Shown here: positions 9,202 to 18,809 of the stretch, piece after piece
Numbering within the stretch: position 1 is the stretch's first letter
How the letters are laid out: the number at the start of each line of letters is the position of its first letter
Position numbers and translations under genes: made by a program
Notes under the pieces: generated by a model
Databases searched by the model: none
Told to the model about the DNA's origin: nothing
The model's input: only the letters and a program-made list of their open reading frames with translations
NCBI GenBank assembly: GCA_965658445.1
Contig: CBFHSF010000014.1
Span: 1-64,000 of the forward strand
From: CBFHSF01 sp965658445
Lineage (GTDB): Bacteria; Bacteroidota; Bacteroidia; Flavobacteriales; Schleiferiaceae
Direction of reading: 5' to 3'
DNA: 64,000 bases

Positions 9202-9253
9202 AGTCGTATAAAATAAGTGAGACCCCATTACGGGGTCTCTCTACGCAAAAATA
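9202..9253 (-). promoter_or_regulatory. greA promoter and leader hairpin
   Basis: On the minus strand a perfect -7 box TATTTTTG (9253 to 9246) is followed by a leader. Its 5' part folds into a perfect 8-bp stem, GAGACCCC/GGGGTCTC (9219-9226 with 9232-9239), with a 5-nt loop. The hairpin would lie about 3-10 nt from the predicted transcript start and 17 nt before the ATG. There is no U-tract after it, so it looks like a stabilising or regulatory 5' hairpin rather than a terminator. Confidence 0.5.
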
Positions 9254-9286
9254 AACAATATTTCTAACTCCTAAAACGGAGACCTC

Positions 9287-10330
9287 TTACAGGGCAAGAA
9301 TCACTCCAAAAGAGTGGATTCCACCAAAGGTATTAGTGTGGCGGTAAGAGTAGTCAATTCCAAAGCTAGAACCGTCGTCGTTAATGGGCACATCAAAGGT
9401 CAAACCTCCTGTTACACCAGAAATGGCGGTAGTTGTAGCATCGTCGGAACGATTGTCAAAAATTCTGTATCCAGCACGAATGCTCAAGTATTTCTTCATA
9501 CCATACTCCAAACCAATGTTGTAGGTATCTTTTTCAAAAGAGTTAGAGTTGAACGAAATGGCAGGCGTCAAACGGTTGTACTCATCCAAAAGGATGTCGT
9601 AAGAACCACCGATGTTCAACTGTGTAGGCAATTCAAAAGAAGCGGCTCTCTCCTCAAACGTTCTGGTCACACCAGAAGTGGGTACGGGAAGAGACAAACC
9701 AAATCCGTCTCCAGAGTACTCAACCGCAGGACCTACGTTCTTAAGAGTAATACCAAACTTCCACTCGTCGTTCTTACCGGTTTGGTACTGAACACCCGCG
9801 TCAAAACAAACACCGGTAACACTCAAGTTAGAGATGTTGTTGTTGTACACCTTAATGTTCACACCCCCGAAAATAGACTCGGTAAACTTCTGAGAGTACG
9901 CCAAACCAATCACCAAGGTAGATGGAGAAATGGTTCCCGAGGTACCTTCTGGTTGATCCTCAGTAGTTACTTCCCACTCACCGTAGTCAAAAGACGTAAG
10001 AGAAACTCCAAGAACTCCTGTCTCCCCTACCTTTTGTCCAAAGGCGAAGTTGTTCACAGAGATACCTGAACCTACAAGCCATTGCGTGTTGGAGAAAACA
10101 ACTTCTGTTTTGTTCACCCCAGCAAGACCCGCTACGTTGATGTATAAACTTTCTAGACCTCTTACACCTGCGGTGTTGGCGTCTGCCCAACCCGATGATT
10201 TAGCAAACGGGTTGATCAATAGCTCAGAGGCACCTGCCTGTCCTGCCCTTTGAGGGTTTCCAGCGAAAACGCTCGTAGAAACGGCGATTCCGAGGACGGC
10301 AACGGCTACTTTTTTAAATACTGATTTCAT
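9287..10330 (-). CDS. PorV/PorQ family outer-membrane barrel (type IX secretion-associated)
   Basis: A 347-residue outer-membrane protein with signal peptide (VAVAVLGIAVSTSVFAG). It has the UPF0164/PorV-type N-terminus, AGQAGASELLINPFAKSSGWADANTAGVRG style, in which a small conserved plug precedes a FadL-like barrel. The C-terminus ends in HSFGVILAL. PorV is the T9SS shuttle that takes cargo from the translocon to the attachment complex; PorQ and several paralogues have related jobs. It lies 27 bp downstream of a 1342-residue secreted protein with a T9SS-like C-terminal domain, itself downstream of a TonB-like receptor. I infer a dedicated barrel for this locus rather than the general PorV of the organism. 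Confidence 0.85.
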   Translation of the reverse strand: MKSVFKKVAVAVLGIAVSTSVFAGNPQRAGQAGASELLINPFAKSSGWADANTAGVRGLESLYINVAGLAGVNKTEVVFSNTQWLVGSGISVNNFAFGQKVGETGVLGVSLTSFDYGEWEVTTEDQPEGTSGTISPSTLVIGLAYSQKFTESIFGGVNIKVYNNNISNLSVTGVCFDAGVQYQTGKNDEWKFGITLKNVGPAVEYSGDGFGLSLPVPTSGVTRTFEERAASFELPTQLNIGGSYDILLDEYNRLTPAISFNSNSFEKDTYNIGLEYGMKKYLSIRAGYRIFDNRSDDATTTAISGVTGGLTFDVPINDDGSSFGIDYSYRHTNTFGGIHSFGVILAL

Positions 10331-10357
10331 AGTATAATAGTAATCTCTTTGTCTTTA

Positions 10358-13300
10358 TTAGAATGCGTTCAAGTCAACCGGTCTCAAGGCTCCAAACCAC
10401 TTAACTACCTTCTCACCAATTCCTGGTGCATCGATGTGGATGATGTATACACCCGAAGCGATGGGCACGTTGTATGTGTTCTTGAGATCCCAAGTCACAA
10501 ACGTCAAGTCTGTATCCTTGTTGATCTGACGAATCAACGTTCCGTTAGTAGCGTAGATAGAGATAGTACAGGTCTGTGGCAAGTTGGTAATTTTAACCAA
10601 GTTGTCAAGCTGTGACTCTTCGTAAACCGATCCACCGTAGTAAGGGTTGGGTACTACTCTGATCAAGTCAAGAGCAGATTCCGCAACAGGTCCTACAGAA
10701 GTTTGCGTTGCAATGTCTGTAGTGGTAAACAAGAACTTAGGGTTCCCTTGGTTCGAGTTGTCAATCTCACGGTTTGCGTATGGCTTAGCCATTCTAATTT
10801 GAACTCTTACGTCAGAAGGCATTTCTGTGTAAGGATCCATGTCGTTGTATCCAGGAGCCATCAATGGTACGTTCACCCAAGAAATACATCTAAATACGCG
10901 AGTTTGTGAACTTACGATGTTAAGAGTATTCAAGTCATTGTACAATGGGTGATCTTGAGGGTTGTTACTCACCCAGCGAGTGTCTATAGTACCCAATCCT
11001 GAAGGAGTCGTCTCCCCAAAGATGTAGATGTAGTGCTGACCTCCCATGGCAAACACACCGTTTACGTTGTCTCCAGGTGTTTGAAGCAAGTTCTCTGTTG
11101 GGTTCCACCGCATATCTCTACCGTTTTCTGCTGCCAACCAAGAGTTCTCACCAAATGCGATGTTCAAACGAACACCTGATTCAATATCTACAGCATAACC
11201 TGGGAACCAAGACCAACCGGGGTTGGCAGGATCAGGAATCAAGTTGGTAGGATTGCTAGGATCTTTATCCAAACCATTGGCTGCTCTCAATTGTAATGTG
11301 GAAGCACCCCCTTCGTTAAGACCAGGATCTTCTCCCAATTCAAATACGGGAACACGAGTCCAAAGGTCAGGGTTTGAAGTAAAGACAACATCTACAGAGT
11401 TACTCAACTCAATAGGACGCTTAAAGTCAATCATAGGTCCGAGGCCGTAAAGCTCAAATCCGTCTGCCATAGTCTGTCTTCTCAAAGAAGAAACATAGGC
11501 TGCAGGTCCCCAAGTTCCACCTACAATTTGCTTGTAGTTTCCTTTAGGGTCTCCAGAGTAATCTGGGTAGTATTCGGCGGGTGGTTCCGTTGCGTTGGTG
11601 TTTGTTCCAGAAAGGATCCAGTTGATGGGGTTGAAGTCATCCACATCAGGAATTCCAGACAACCAAGCTCTTGTCGGATCGTCGAATACCATTTCTGAGT
11701 AAAGAACACCGTTTTCACGTGTTCCCAATGTATCATTACCTGGTTTCAAAGGTTGCTCGATGCTTACCGACATACCCAATTCAGGAATAATTTGCTCATT
11801 TTTAAGTTCGATGATGGTATCTGATTTCTTAACCAAAGTATCACCAGTTGCTGCGTTGTAAACCATCCAAGAAGCAGAGGCATCAGACTCATCAAATTCC
11901 AAGATGTAATCACCAGAAGGAATTTCTAGAGGATCTACTACTTTGATATCAACAGGTCCTTGACCGGCTGCGTAAGTAGGCTGAAGAACAAAACCATCCG
12001 TTACGATTTGGTCTTCTACTTCTGCTGTGTAGTTCATGATCATGTTGCCGTTTCCTTCTCCTTCAATACGAGTGATTTCAGGTCCAAATCCGTAGAAGCT
12101 GTTAATAGTAGTACCGTTTGCTTCTGCTTGTGTTTGGTGAGGAATTGCACCGTAGGTTCTGATGTTTCTACGACCTGGCAAGTAAGGCTTGCGCTGTCCG
12201 TCAGGAGCCAAAGTAGGATCAAACTCTTTGTACTGGTTAACACCGTAAGCAATTACTGTGTAGTAGTACTCTCTGTGGTTGATCAAGGTTCTTTCACCCG
12301 TTGCAAAGGCATCCTGAGTCAAGCGGATTGAAGTTTCAGGTCCATTGTTGTTGGTTACCAAAGTCATATCCTGTGGTACCAAAGCGTTCAAGTTTGGATC
12401 TACTTCCCAGTTGATCAACTGAGTGATTCCGTTCTTAACGTCAGACTGAGCCACCAAACGAGCCTGTGTAGGATCGTAAAGATCCGAGATAGATACGTTA
12501 GCATTCTCCAATTGGAAAATTTGGTATCCTTCAAAGATGTAGTATCTGTAGTTGGGGTACAATTGATCCAATTCTCCTGGAGTCAATGTATCGGGCACTG
12601 GAATTAGCGGATCCAATTCGCGGTATCCCAACTGGTAGTTGTTAGAAGCTGTGTTGTTAGAAAGCTTGATGATCAACTCATTCTCCAATTCTTGAATTTC
12701 AACCGATGGAGCATCCGGTCCGTTCAATACTTGGAAACAGTTATCAAACAAAGCTTGTGCTTTGTCATCAGCGATAATTACTTTCTCTACAGAAGCAAAG
12801 AGGTCAGAGTTATTGATATCTCTTTCCCAAACGATTCCTGTAGTAATGAAGTTCAAAGAACCGGGTGCCAATGAGAATGGACCAGCAGAGTGAAGACCAC
12901 GCTTGTCCTCTTGGTTGGCTGGAGATTCGAACCAGTTTTGTGGAGCCGTTGGTTCAGTTACACCCGTTGTATCGTAAGTGATACCAGGGTAAGCAAACTT
13001 GGTCTCCAAACCACCTCCACCGATGATCAAACCGTCACCGTTACCAATGTTACCTGGTCCTGATGGGTTCTCTACGTAAAGTGGATCACCGTTCTTCCAT
13101 AGGGTTCTCATGTAGTTATAGAACTGAGTACCGTTGTCTGGGTTTCCAGAGAAGAAGTCTGAGGTGTTGTTGTAGTACATGAAACCTGACATGATAATAC
13201 GCTCGTTAATTCCGAGTGCAGGATCTTCAGGAACACAAACGCCATCTTCGTTTCTAACGGCATCAATACAACCATCTCTGTCGTTGTCCAATCCGTCAAA

Positions 13301-14386
13301 GTAATCGGCAAAAGGACCTTGGAAGAAGTCAAAACCTACCGCTGGTGGGTTTTCACCGTAACCCAATGGACCTTCGTCATCGGCGTCAGAGTTGTAACAG
13401 TATCCCAATCCTCTAGGAATGTCACAACCAATAATATCGTCATTGGCGTTACCCAAATCCGGGTCAAACCAAGTTGAGAAGTATGTATCCGCCAATCGGA
13501 AAGATGAGCGGTTGATAATTCTGTAGTTGTAGAAAGTCATGTTGTTGATCTCGTCATTCGTAGAGAAGGCAAAAGCCTGGGCACGAATTTCAAAACCAAG
13601 AGCTCCAGCTTGGGTCTCTGTGTGAATGTTTCCTTTATCGTTGTATACCCACCAGATGGTTTCGTCACCGTAAAGAACATCCGTTTCTTTATTTCTACAG
13701 TCAAATACGTTTTCGATGTCGTATGCAGGGTAATCTACGTAAGGATCGTAGATCAAGTCACCATCGTTGTCGATGAATGGAGCCAACATACCTGGGTAAA
13801 CCATGTTAGACAAACCGTTACCAGGCCAGTTGAGGATAGACTGTGGAATGTTTCCTTCGTAGTCAGGGAAGTTTACTGCGGCATCACAGTCAGGATCTTC
13901 CTCACAATCCAACCACGCTTTGTGGATTTCAACTTCCTCTCTGGTCACTATAAAATGTCTGTCGTAGGCGTCACAAACGTCCTTGTTAACAGAAGCATTG
14001 TTATCGGTAGAAAGAGGACCAGGCCAGTAATCGTTACCTCTTTGACGGTACGTCATGGCAGCGAGTTTCAACTGATCCCCGTCGTCAATACCACCGAGCC
14101 AAAGAGCTCCTGCAAACATAGAGTGACGATTAGAACCCTTGGGCACCTCGTAGCGCGCTTGGTTCAAATCCCACCACATGTCACCACCGGCCAAAATCGT
14201 AGTACGAACGTTGTTGAGCTGGAGAATGGCCTCAGCACCTGCTGGCTGACACAATTCTTCCATGGCTTTAAGTCCGCCCTCCGTCTTACCGGTAGAATTG
14301 TTTTTATTTAGATATGGAATGTCTTTGGAAACTCCCATGTGGGCCGTTGCCATGATTCCAAGAAGAATGAGAATTGTCTTTTTCAT
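10358..14386 (-). CDS. very large secreted protein with T9SS-type C-terminal sorting domain
   Basis: 1342 residues from ATG at 14386; a TTG 15 bp upstream is less likely because MKKTILILLGIMATAHMG is a proper signal peptide. The mature part is rich in Asn, Asp, Gly and aromatic residues and in Asp-rich loops such as DGLDNDRDGCID and FIDNDGDLIYDPYVD, which look like Ca2+-binding thrombospondin-3-type turns. The C-terminus has the beta-sandwich pattern of a T9SS type A sorting domain: VVPNPYYGG, VKITNLPQTCTISIYATNG, IASGVYIIHIDA, followed by a short Asn-Ala-Phe tail. It lies between the TonB-like receptor and the PorV/Q barrel in one operon (24-bp and 27-bp gaps). The three-gene order is familiar from other Bacteroidota, but I know of no defined function. 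Cell-surface location is inferred. Confidence 0.8.
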   Translation of the reverse strand: MKKTILILLGIMATAHMGVSKDIPYLNKNNSTGKTEGGLKAMEELCQPAGAEAILQLNNVRTTILAGGDMWWDLNQARYEVPKGSNRHSMFAGALWLGGIDDGDQLKLAAMTYRQRGNDYWPGPLSTDNNASVNKDVCDAYDRHFIVTREEVEIHKAWLDCEEDPDCDAAVNFPDYEGNIPQSILNWPGNGLSNMVYPGMLAPFIDNDGDLIYDPYVDYPAYDIENVFDCRNKETDVLYGDETIWWVYNDKGNIHTETQAGALGFEIRAQAFAFSTNDEINNMTFYNYRIINRSSFRLADTYFSTWFDPDLGNANDDIIGCDIPRGLGYCYNSDADDEGPLGYGENPPAVGFDFFQGPFADYFDGLDNDRDGCIDAVRNEDGVCVPEDPALGINERIIMSGFMYYNNTSDFFSGNPDNGTQFYNYMRTLWKNGDPLYVENPSGPGNIGNGDGLIIGGGGLETKFAYPGITYDTTGVTEPTAPQNWFESPANQEDKRGLHSAGPFSLAPGSLNFITTGIVWERDINNSDLFASVEKVIIADDKAQALFDNCFQVLNGPDAPSVEIQELENELIIKLSNNTASNNYQLGYRELDPLIPVPDTLTPGELDQLYPNYRYYIFEGYQIFQLENANVSISDLYDPTQARLVAQSDVKNGITQLINWEVDPNLNALVPQDMTLVTNNNGPETSIRLTQDAFATGERTLINHREYYYTVIAYGVNQYKEFDPTLAPDGQRKPYLPGRRNIRTYGAIPHQTQAEANGTTINSFYGFGPEITRIEGEGNGNMIMNYTAEVEDQIVTDGFVLQPTYAAGQGPVDIKVVDPLEIPSGDYILEFDESDASASWMVYNAATGDTLVKKSDTIIELKNEQIIPELGMSVSIEQPLKPGNDTLGTRENGVLYSEMVFDDPTRAWLSGIPDVDDFNPINWILSGTNTNATEPPAEYYPDYSGDPKGNYKQIVGGTWGPAAYVSSLRRQTMADGFELYGLGPMIDFKRPIELSNSVDVVFTSNPDLWTRVPVFELGEDPGLNEGGASTLQLRAANGLDKDPSNPTNLIPDPANPGWSWFPGYAVDIESGVRLNIAFGENSWLAAENGRDMRWNPTENLLQTPGDNVNGVFAMGGQHYIYIFGETTPSGLGTIDTRWVSNNPQDHPLYNDLNTLNIVSSQTRVFRCISWVNVPLMAPGYNDMDPYTEMPSDVRVQIRMAKPYANREIDNSNQGNPKFLFTTTDIATQTSVGPVAESALDLIRVVPNPYYGGSVYEESQLDNLVKITNLPQTCTISIYATNGTLIRQINKDTDLTFVTWDLKNTYNVPIASGVYIIHIDAPGIGEKVVKWFGALRPVDLNAF

Positions 14387-14410
14387 ATTCTTTGTGATCA
14401 AAATATATTT

Positions 14411-17400
14411 TTAGAATCCTAGACGTACACCCAAACGAATCTGACGAGGAAGGGCGTAGTTGAATGGATTAGCAACTCTTGCGTTATACAAATCGCGGTA
14501 AGCTTCAGCATCCGCTCTAAAGGCAATCGATGTTTGTCCCTGTGGTGAAGCCAAGAAACCATCGTCTTCTGGTGATCCAGTAAATGGATACACATTAAGT
14601 ACGTTCAACGTATTGAGAAGGTTCTCAATTTGCATAAATACTTCTACGTTTCCAGGCTTAGTGTCTGACCACTTAACGTCCCAAGACTTGTTGATAGTCA
14701 TGTCAATGTTAAATGTCCAAGGCAATCTAGATCCGTTTACGTTTCCGGTCAATGGAACTGAAGAAGCAGCTTCTGTCAGAGGATATGCTCTTGAACGGCG
14801 AGTGTAAGGAGTACCTGATGAACCGGTCATCAAGAGGTTAATACCAGCGTTGGCAAACCAGTTGACACCTCCCCACTTAGGACCGTTGTAAGCTGCACCT
14901 CCGCGGTAGCGGTAGTCAAGGTTAAGAACCAATTGGTGGCGGCTATCGTAATCCAATGGAAGGATGTATCTCAAGTTAGGCTGACCAGACTGTGCCAAGT
15001 TCGCACCTGAGTTAGGACCAGAACCCGTACCGTCAGCAAACTGAAGGGTGTAGTTAACGTTCATTTGAACGTTTCCGATTCTTCTCAAGTCGTAACCCAA
15101 AGAGAATCCTTTAACGGTACCGTAATCCTGGTTACCGTAAGTAAGGTAAGATACAGGGTACGCTCCGTAAAGACCTACAATCTGAGTCATGTCACGCATT
15201 TCGCGGTAGAATGAAGTAATCTTCAAAGCAGAGTAGTCATTCAACTTCTGACGGAAACCTAATTCGTAGTCAGTCGTTTTGATAGGACGCAAATCGGCAT
15301 TTGCGATGGTTCCACCGACTCCGTTTTCCATCAACAAGAAGGACACAGGATCCATTCTGTTAAACCCTGGATCAGGACGCTGAACCAAAAGGTCGTAGTG
15401 AGCGAAGAACTCAGCTTCGTCAGATATTGGGAACTGGAATGAAATACGTGGAGAAACGGTTACTTGTGGAGAGTAGTCAACAAATGATTCGTTGTACGTG
15501 TCTTCCAATTTAGCATCGGTTCCGTACTTGAGGTAAGGCTGGATACCTCCTTGACCTTGGTCCTCAATGTTCTTAAAGTTTGGCTCAACTTCACCTTCTG
15601 CGGTGTACCATGTGTTTCCGTCGCGGAAACCAACAATGTTTGGAGAAGAAGAAGTTGCGTCGTCAACGTAGATTACGTAGTCATCACCGATGTTTCCAGG
15701 AATCTCTCCAGCAAACTCACCTCTCTTTTCACCTACGGTAAAGGCAGGGTAAAGAAGGTACTGGTCAGCTAAGATAGACTGGTTGGCGTCGAAGCGGTCA
15801 ATACGAACCCCTACGTTGAAGAAGATATCTTCGAAAGTAAACTGATCTTGAATGTAACCTGCGATGTAGATGGGCTCGAAGGCACCGATTTGACGCTGGT
15901 ACACTCCGTTTTCGTCAGGAGTAAAGAAGTCTTCCAACCCTGGACGAGTGTCAACGATGTTTCCTTTGTAGTCGTAACCGTTGTACGCTACGTATTGAGT
16001 AGCACCAATGTTCAAAAGCTCATCTGCGCTAAACATGTCTAAAGAGAAGAAGTCAGGATCGTAAGAATCGATATCGATAACATCCAATCCGTTTACGTCC
16101 AATCCAAGCTTGCGACGTACGTTACGGTCAAAAGTTCTTGGAACTCCACCGTCAAATGAACGAGAGTAGTTTACCGTATCCTGGTACACACCGAACTCAT
16201 CGTATACTGGCATTGGGTTGTCCAAGTCCAACTGAGAAATGTGGAAGTTTTGCAACTGACGCATTTGGTTCCAGATACCAGCGGCACCTACTCCAAAACC
16301 ACGGTCAAAGCGCTGCTCAAATTCAAAACCAGCTCTTAAAGAGTGTCCTTTAATTTCAAAAGTTGTGTTCGCTGTTACGCGGAACTGAGAGTTTCTAAAC
16401 TTGTTGTAACCGGTTTGAACGGCTCCAACGTTACCCCAAAGACCGTAAACGGCAGCAGGCTGGTCTCCGTTTACAAGAGCTTGACCTGAACGAATGTCGT
16501 TGATACTGTTGGTGGTGTTGTTCAATGTACCGTTGTTTACCAAGCGGTAGTACTCAGAGGTGTAGTTAGAAAGAATGGGGTTGTTAGGTCCTGGAGTATA
16601 GATTACTGCAGTATCTCTAAAACCGTTGTGAATCCATCCTGTCAAAGTTCTTCCGAAGTTAGGATCGTTAGGATCTGTAATTACTTCTGACTCGCCCAAA
16701 GAGTAAGAGTTTGTGGTGCGAGTGTCAAAGCTACCCAAGTGACCGTACTTAAAGATGTTTTCGCCAAAGCGAGAATCAAAAGTAGAACCTTGGTTTCTCT
16801 GGTAATCCACCTGAATTTGGTAGAAGGCGTTCTTAAAGATAGAGTTAGACTCAGGATCACCGAAAGACTGCTGGAAACGCGCAGAAGCTACCCAGTCATT
16901 TCTAACGGTTTGTGAGTTGTTGTTGTAGTTCATCAACGAGTTGGCTAGCGAGTAGTTCATCCCGTTAAAGTAGTTGTAGTTACCACGGATAGACAATGAA
17001 CTCTTAGCTCCTGTCTTAAAAGTGATACTACCGTTCAAACGAACTTGCGTTCTGTTGGCGTTCAAGCGAGCGCTAGTAGTCTCAAGATCTTGATCGTACA
17101 AGAAAGACGCAGAAGGCAAAACCCCTTGACCTGAAGACGAGGCCTGTACAGGAGCAGCTTCCAACTCAGCGAGCTTTGAGTCTTTTACTTTATATACGTC
17201 TAGGGCTACGGGACGTGGATCCGCCTCGTACTGGAAATCCCCAGAGAACAAGAAACCTACAACGGTGTTCTCGCCACCGCCTTCTTTCTTCTTCTTATAA
17301 ATAGGTCCACCCACGGTTAAGTTCACCAAGTTGTAGTGGTACGCATTAAAAGGAGATGAAGTCAAGAATTCTGTAGATCCGAAGAAGTTTGGCTGAGGAC

Positions 17401-18064
17401 CACGAGTTGTGGTGTTAATAATACCCCCGGTTGCATCCCCGTACTGTGCGGGAAGACCTCCAGTGATAATCTCAGTCTGTGCAATCGCATCACGTGGAAG
17501 CACTACGTTACCTCTAATACGAATACCATCCACGATCTGAACGTTCGTAGAGGAACGTGCACCCCTAACGTTTACGTTACCCGAACCATCGTTCTGCGCA
17601 AACACACCTGCGGTGGTAGCCGCAATCTGTGACAGGTTACGAACGGGAAGGTTCTTAATTTCTTCTTGAGTTCTGATCTCAGAAGTTTTACCCTTTTCAA
17701 TAAGGGGCTTTTCCCATACAACTTCTACAGTTGTTAGAATTTCTGATTCAGGAACCATTTTAAAGTCCAACACGGTAGGTGCGTTGGCTCTAACCAATAC
17801 CTGTTTGATTGTCATGGTCTGTTGTCCAAAGGACTGAACCTCGACGTCATAGTTTCCAGGGTTAAGGGGTGAAATGGTGTACAAACCGTCAAAATCGGTT
17901 CCACCAGTGGCCACCGCTTCACCACCTTGCTTAACGGTGACGATGGCTGCGGGAATTCCCTCTCCGTTTGCTTTTTCGATAACCTTACCTCTAATCGACC
18001 CTGATTGGGCGAAAACAGAGGAGGTTGCAAGGATTAAGAGGAGTGCTAGTATTCTTTTAATCAT
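14411..18064 (-). CDS. TonB-dependent receptor-like protein with carboxypeptidase-regulatory-like domain, large
   Basis: 1217 residues from ATG at 18064 (MIKRILALLLILATSSVFAQ signal peptide). An upstream in-frame start adds 25 residues without signal character. After a CarboxypepD-reg-like domain (about 22-105: SIRGKVIEKANGEGIPAAIV) comes a plug (about 120-215) with IKNLPVRNLSQIAATTAGVF, VNVRGARSSTNVQIVDGIR and GGLPAQYGDATGGIINTTTRG. A very long barrel follows, ending ALPRQIRLGVRLGF with terminal Phe. It is far longer than siderophore receptors and lacks a SusD neighbour. It is the first gene of an operon with the large secreted protein and the PorV/Q-like barrel. The substrate is unknown; the consistent neighbourhood suggests an envelope assembly or surface protein role as an alternative to nutrient uptake. 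Confidence 0.85.
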   Translation of the reverse strand: MIKRILALLLILATSSVFAQSGSIRGKVIEKANGEGIPAAIVTVKQGGEAVATGGTDFDGLYTISPLNPGNYDVEVQSFGQQTMTIKQVLVRANAPTVLDFKMVPESEILTTVEVVWEKPLIEKGKTSEIRTQEEIKNLPVRNLSQIAATTAGVFAQNDGSGNVNVRGARSSTNVQIVDGIRIRGNVVLPRDAIAQTEIITGGLPAQYGDATGGIINTTTRGPQPNFFGSTEFLTSSPFNAYHYNLVNLTVGGPIYKKKKEGGGENTVVGFLFSGDFQYEADPRPVALDVYKVKDSKLAELEAAPVQASSSGQGVLPSASFLYDQDLETTSARLNANRTQVRLNGSITFKTGAKSSLSIRGNYNYFNGMNYSLANSLMNYNNNSQTVRNDWVASARFQQSFGDPESNSIFKNAFYQIQVDYQRNQGSTFDSRFGENIFKYGHLGSFDTRTTNSYSLGESEVITDPNDPNFGRTLTGWIHNGFRDTAVIYTPGPNNPILSNYTSEYYRLVNNGTLNNTTNSINDIRSGQALVNGDQPAAVYGLWGNVGAVQTGYNKFRNSQFRVTANTTFEIKGHSLRAGFEFEQRFDRGFGVGAAGIWNQMRQLQNFHISQLDLDNPMPVYDEFGVYQDTVNYSRSFDGGVPRTFDRNVRRKLGLDVNGLDVIDIDSYDPDFFSLDMFSADELLNIGATQYVAYNGYDYKGNIVDTRPGLEDFFTPDENGVYQRQIGAFEPIYIAGYIQDQFTFEDIFFNVGVRIDRFDANQSILADQYLLYPAFTVGEKRGEFAGEIPGNIGDDYVIYVDDATSSSPNIVGFRDGNTWYTAEGEVEPNFKNIEDQGQGGIQPYLKYGTDAKLEDTYNESFVDYSPQVTVSPRISFQFPISDEAEFFAHYDLLVQRPDPGFNRMDPVSFLLMENGVGGTIANADLRPIKTTDYELGFRQKLNDYSALKITSFYREMRDMTQIVGLYGAYPVSYLTYGNQDYGTVKGFSLGYDLRRIGNVQMNVNYTLQFADGTGSGPNSGANLAQSGQPNLRYILPLDYDSRHQLVLNLDYRYRGGAAYNGPKWGGVNWFANAGINLLMTGSSGTPYTRRSRAYPLTEAASSVPLTGNVNGSRLPWTFNIDMTINKSWDVKWSDTKPGNVEVFMQIENLLNTLNVLNVYPFTGSPEDDGFLASPQGQTSIAFRADAEAYRDLYNARVANPFNYALPRQIRLGVRLGF

Positions 18065-18107
18065 ATGTTGTGACGCGATTAAAAATTTCTCATTTTTTTC
18101 AAGGTGG

Positions 18108-18139
18108 TAAATATAACAACAATTGTAGTGCTTACACAA
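18108..18139 (-). promoter_or_regulatory. candidate promoter of the TonB-like/secreted protein/PorV-like operon
   Basis: On the minus strand TTG (18139 to 18137), a 21-nt spacer, then TATATTTA (18115 to 18108), one mismatch from TAnnTTTG. It lies about 43 nt before the ATG at 18064. Confidence 0.4.
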
Positions 18140-18255
18140 GCAAACAAAAGGACACTAAAAGGGTTGTAAAGGTCAATAGCTTAATATTCAGCTATTTACT
18201 TTTTCTCTTATTCACAATATTTTGTTAATATATGTGTTAAAGAGAGGAGTTTACT

Positions 18256-18263
18256 TACTTTTG
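18256..18263 (+). promoter_or_regulatory. -7 box TACTTTTG before the Rieske-like lipoprotein gene
   Basis: A perfect TAnnTTTG match 23 nt upstream of the ATG at 18287. No TTG at the expected -33 distance. Confidence 0.45.
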
Positions 18264-18286
18264 TCAGGCTGTTTAAGCAAATACAG

Positions 18287-18742
18287 ATGCGGATACTTAC
18301 CTCTAACATAATATTAACGTTTACAATTTCGATAGGGTTGGCAATTTTCTCGACAAGTTGTTCAAAAAACAACGATGAGTACCAAATTCCCAACGTTGGC
18401 GTAGAGGAGGTTTTATACCTCAACAACCCATCTAACTTTGATCTTCAAGTGGCGGGGGGTTACTTGTCAATTCCCGCTGGATACCGCGGTATCATTGTGT
18501 ATAGAAGATATGCAACCGGTGGTGTCAATGACTTTGCAGCCTACGAACAAGCCTGTCCCCTTCACTTTGATCAAGACTGCGGAAAGCTAGAAGTTGAGGA
18601 CGGTATATATTTAATGTGTCCATGCGATAGCAGCCAGTGGGTTTTGTTTGATGGTTCACCACTTCAAGGCAACAATGCTCCCGCTGTTAAATTCTACAAC
18701 GTACAGTTTGACGGTATCAACCGCATTCGCATCACCAACTAA
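18287..18742 (+). CDS. Rieske-fold-like lipoprotein with altered cluster ligands
   Basis: 151 residues with a lipobox ending at Cys25 (LAIFSTSC), so a membrane-anchored periplasmic or outer-membrane protein. The C-terminal half resembles a Rieske [2Fe-2S] domain: a first box with Cys90, His93 and Cys98 (ACPLHFDQDC), and a second box Cys111-Pro-Cys113-Asp114 (MCPCDSSQW). In a true Rieske centre the ligands follow C-x-H and C-x-x-H. Here the first His is shifted by one and the second His is replaced by Asp114. The protein therefore either does not bind a normal cluster or binds an unusual one. Small lipoproteins of this kind are known to me from other Flavobacteria without assigned function. 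It is monocistronic, divergent from the TonB-like operon. Confidence 0.7.
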   Translation: MRILTSNIILTFTISIGLAIFSTSCSKNNDEYQIPNVGVEEVLYLNNPSNFDLQVAGGYLSIPAGYRGIIVYRRYATGGVNDFAAYEQACPLHFDQDCGKLEVEDGIYLMCPCDSSQWVLFDGSPLQGNNAPAVKFYNVQFDGINRIRITN

Positions 18743-18801
18743 GTCCCCTCCATTTCCCGCAGAATCTGCCATTTATCAGGTTTTTATCCGAGGATTCACT
18801 G

Positions 18802-18809
18802 TATTTTTG
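18802..18809 (+). promoter_or_regulatory. -7 box TATTTTTG before the PLP decarboxylase gene
   Basis: A perfect TAnnTTTG match; the predicted leader is about 53 nt and contains three spaced AGACG motifs (about 18826-18860). No clear -33 TTG. Confidence 0.45.

Noticed and set aside
9314..10069. A 251-residue plus-strand open frame
   Set aside because: Lies wholly antisense to the PorV/Q-type gene; its protein is Arg/Thr/Val-rich with no domain, signal or promoter, as expected for a shadow frame.
13610..14311. A 233-residue plus-strand open frame
   Set aside because: Antisense to the signal peptide and N-terminal part of the 1342-residue secreted protein; composition is that of a shadow.
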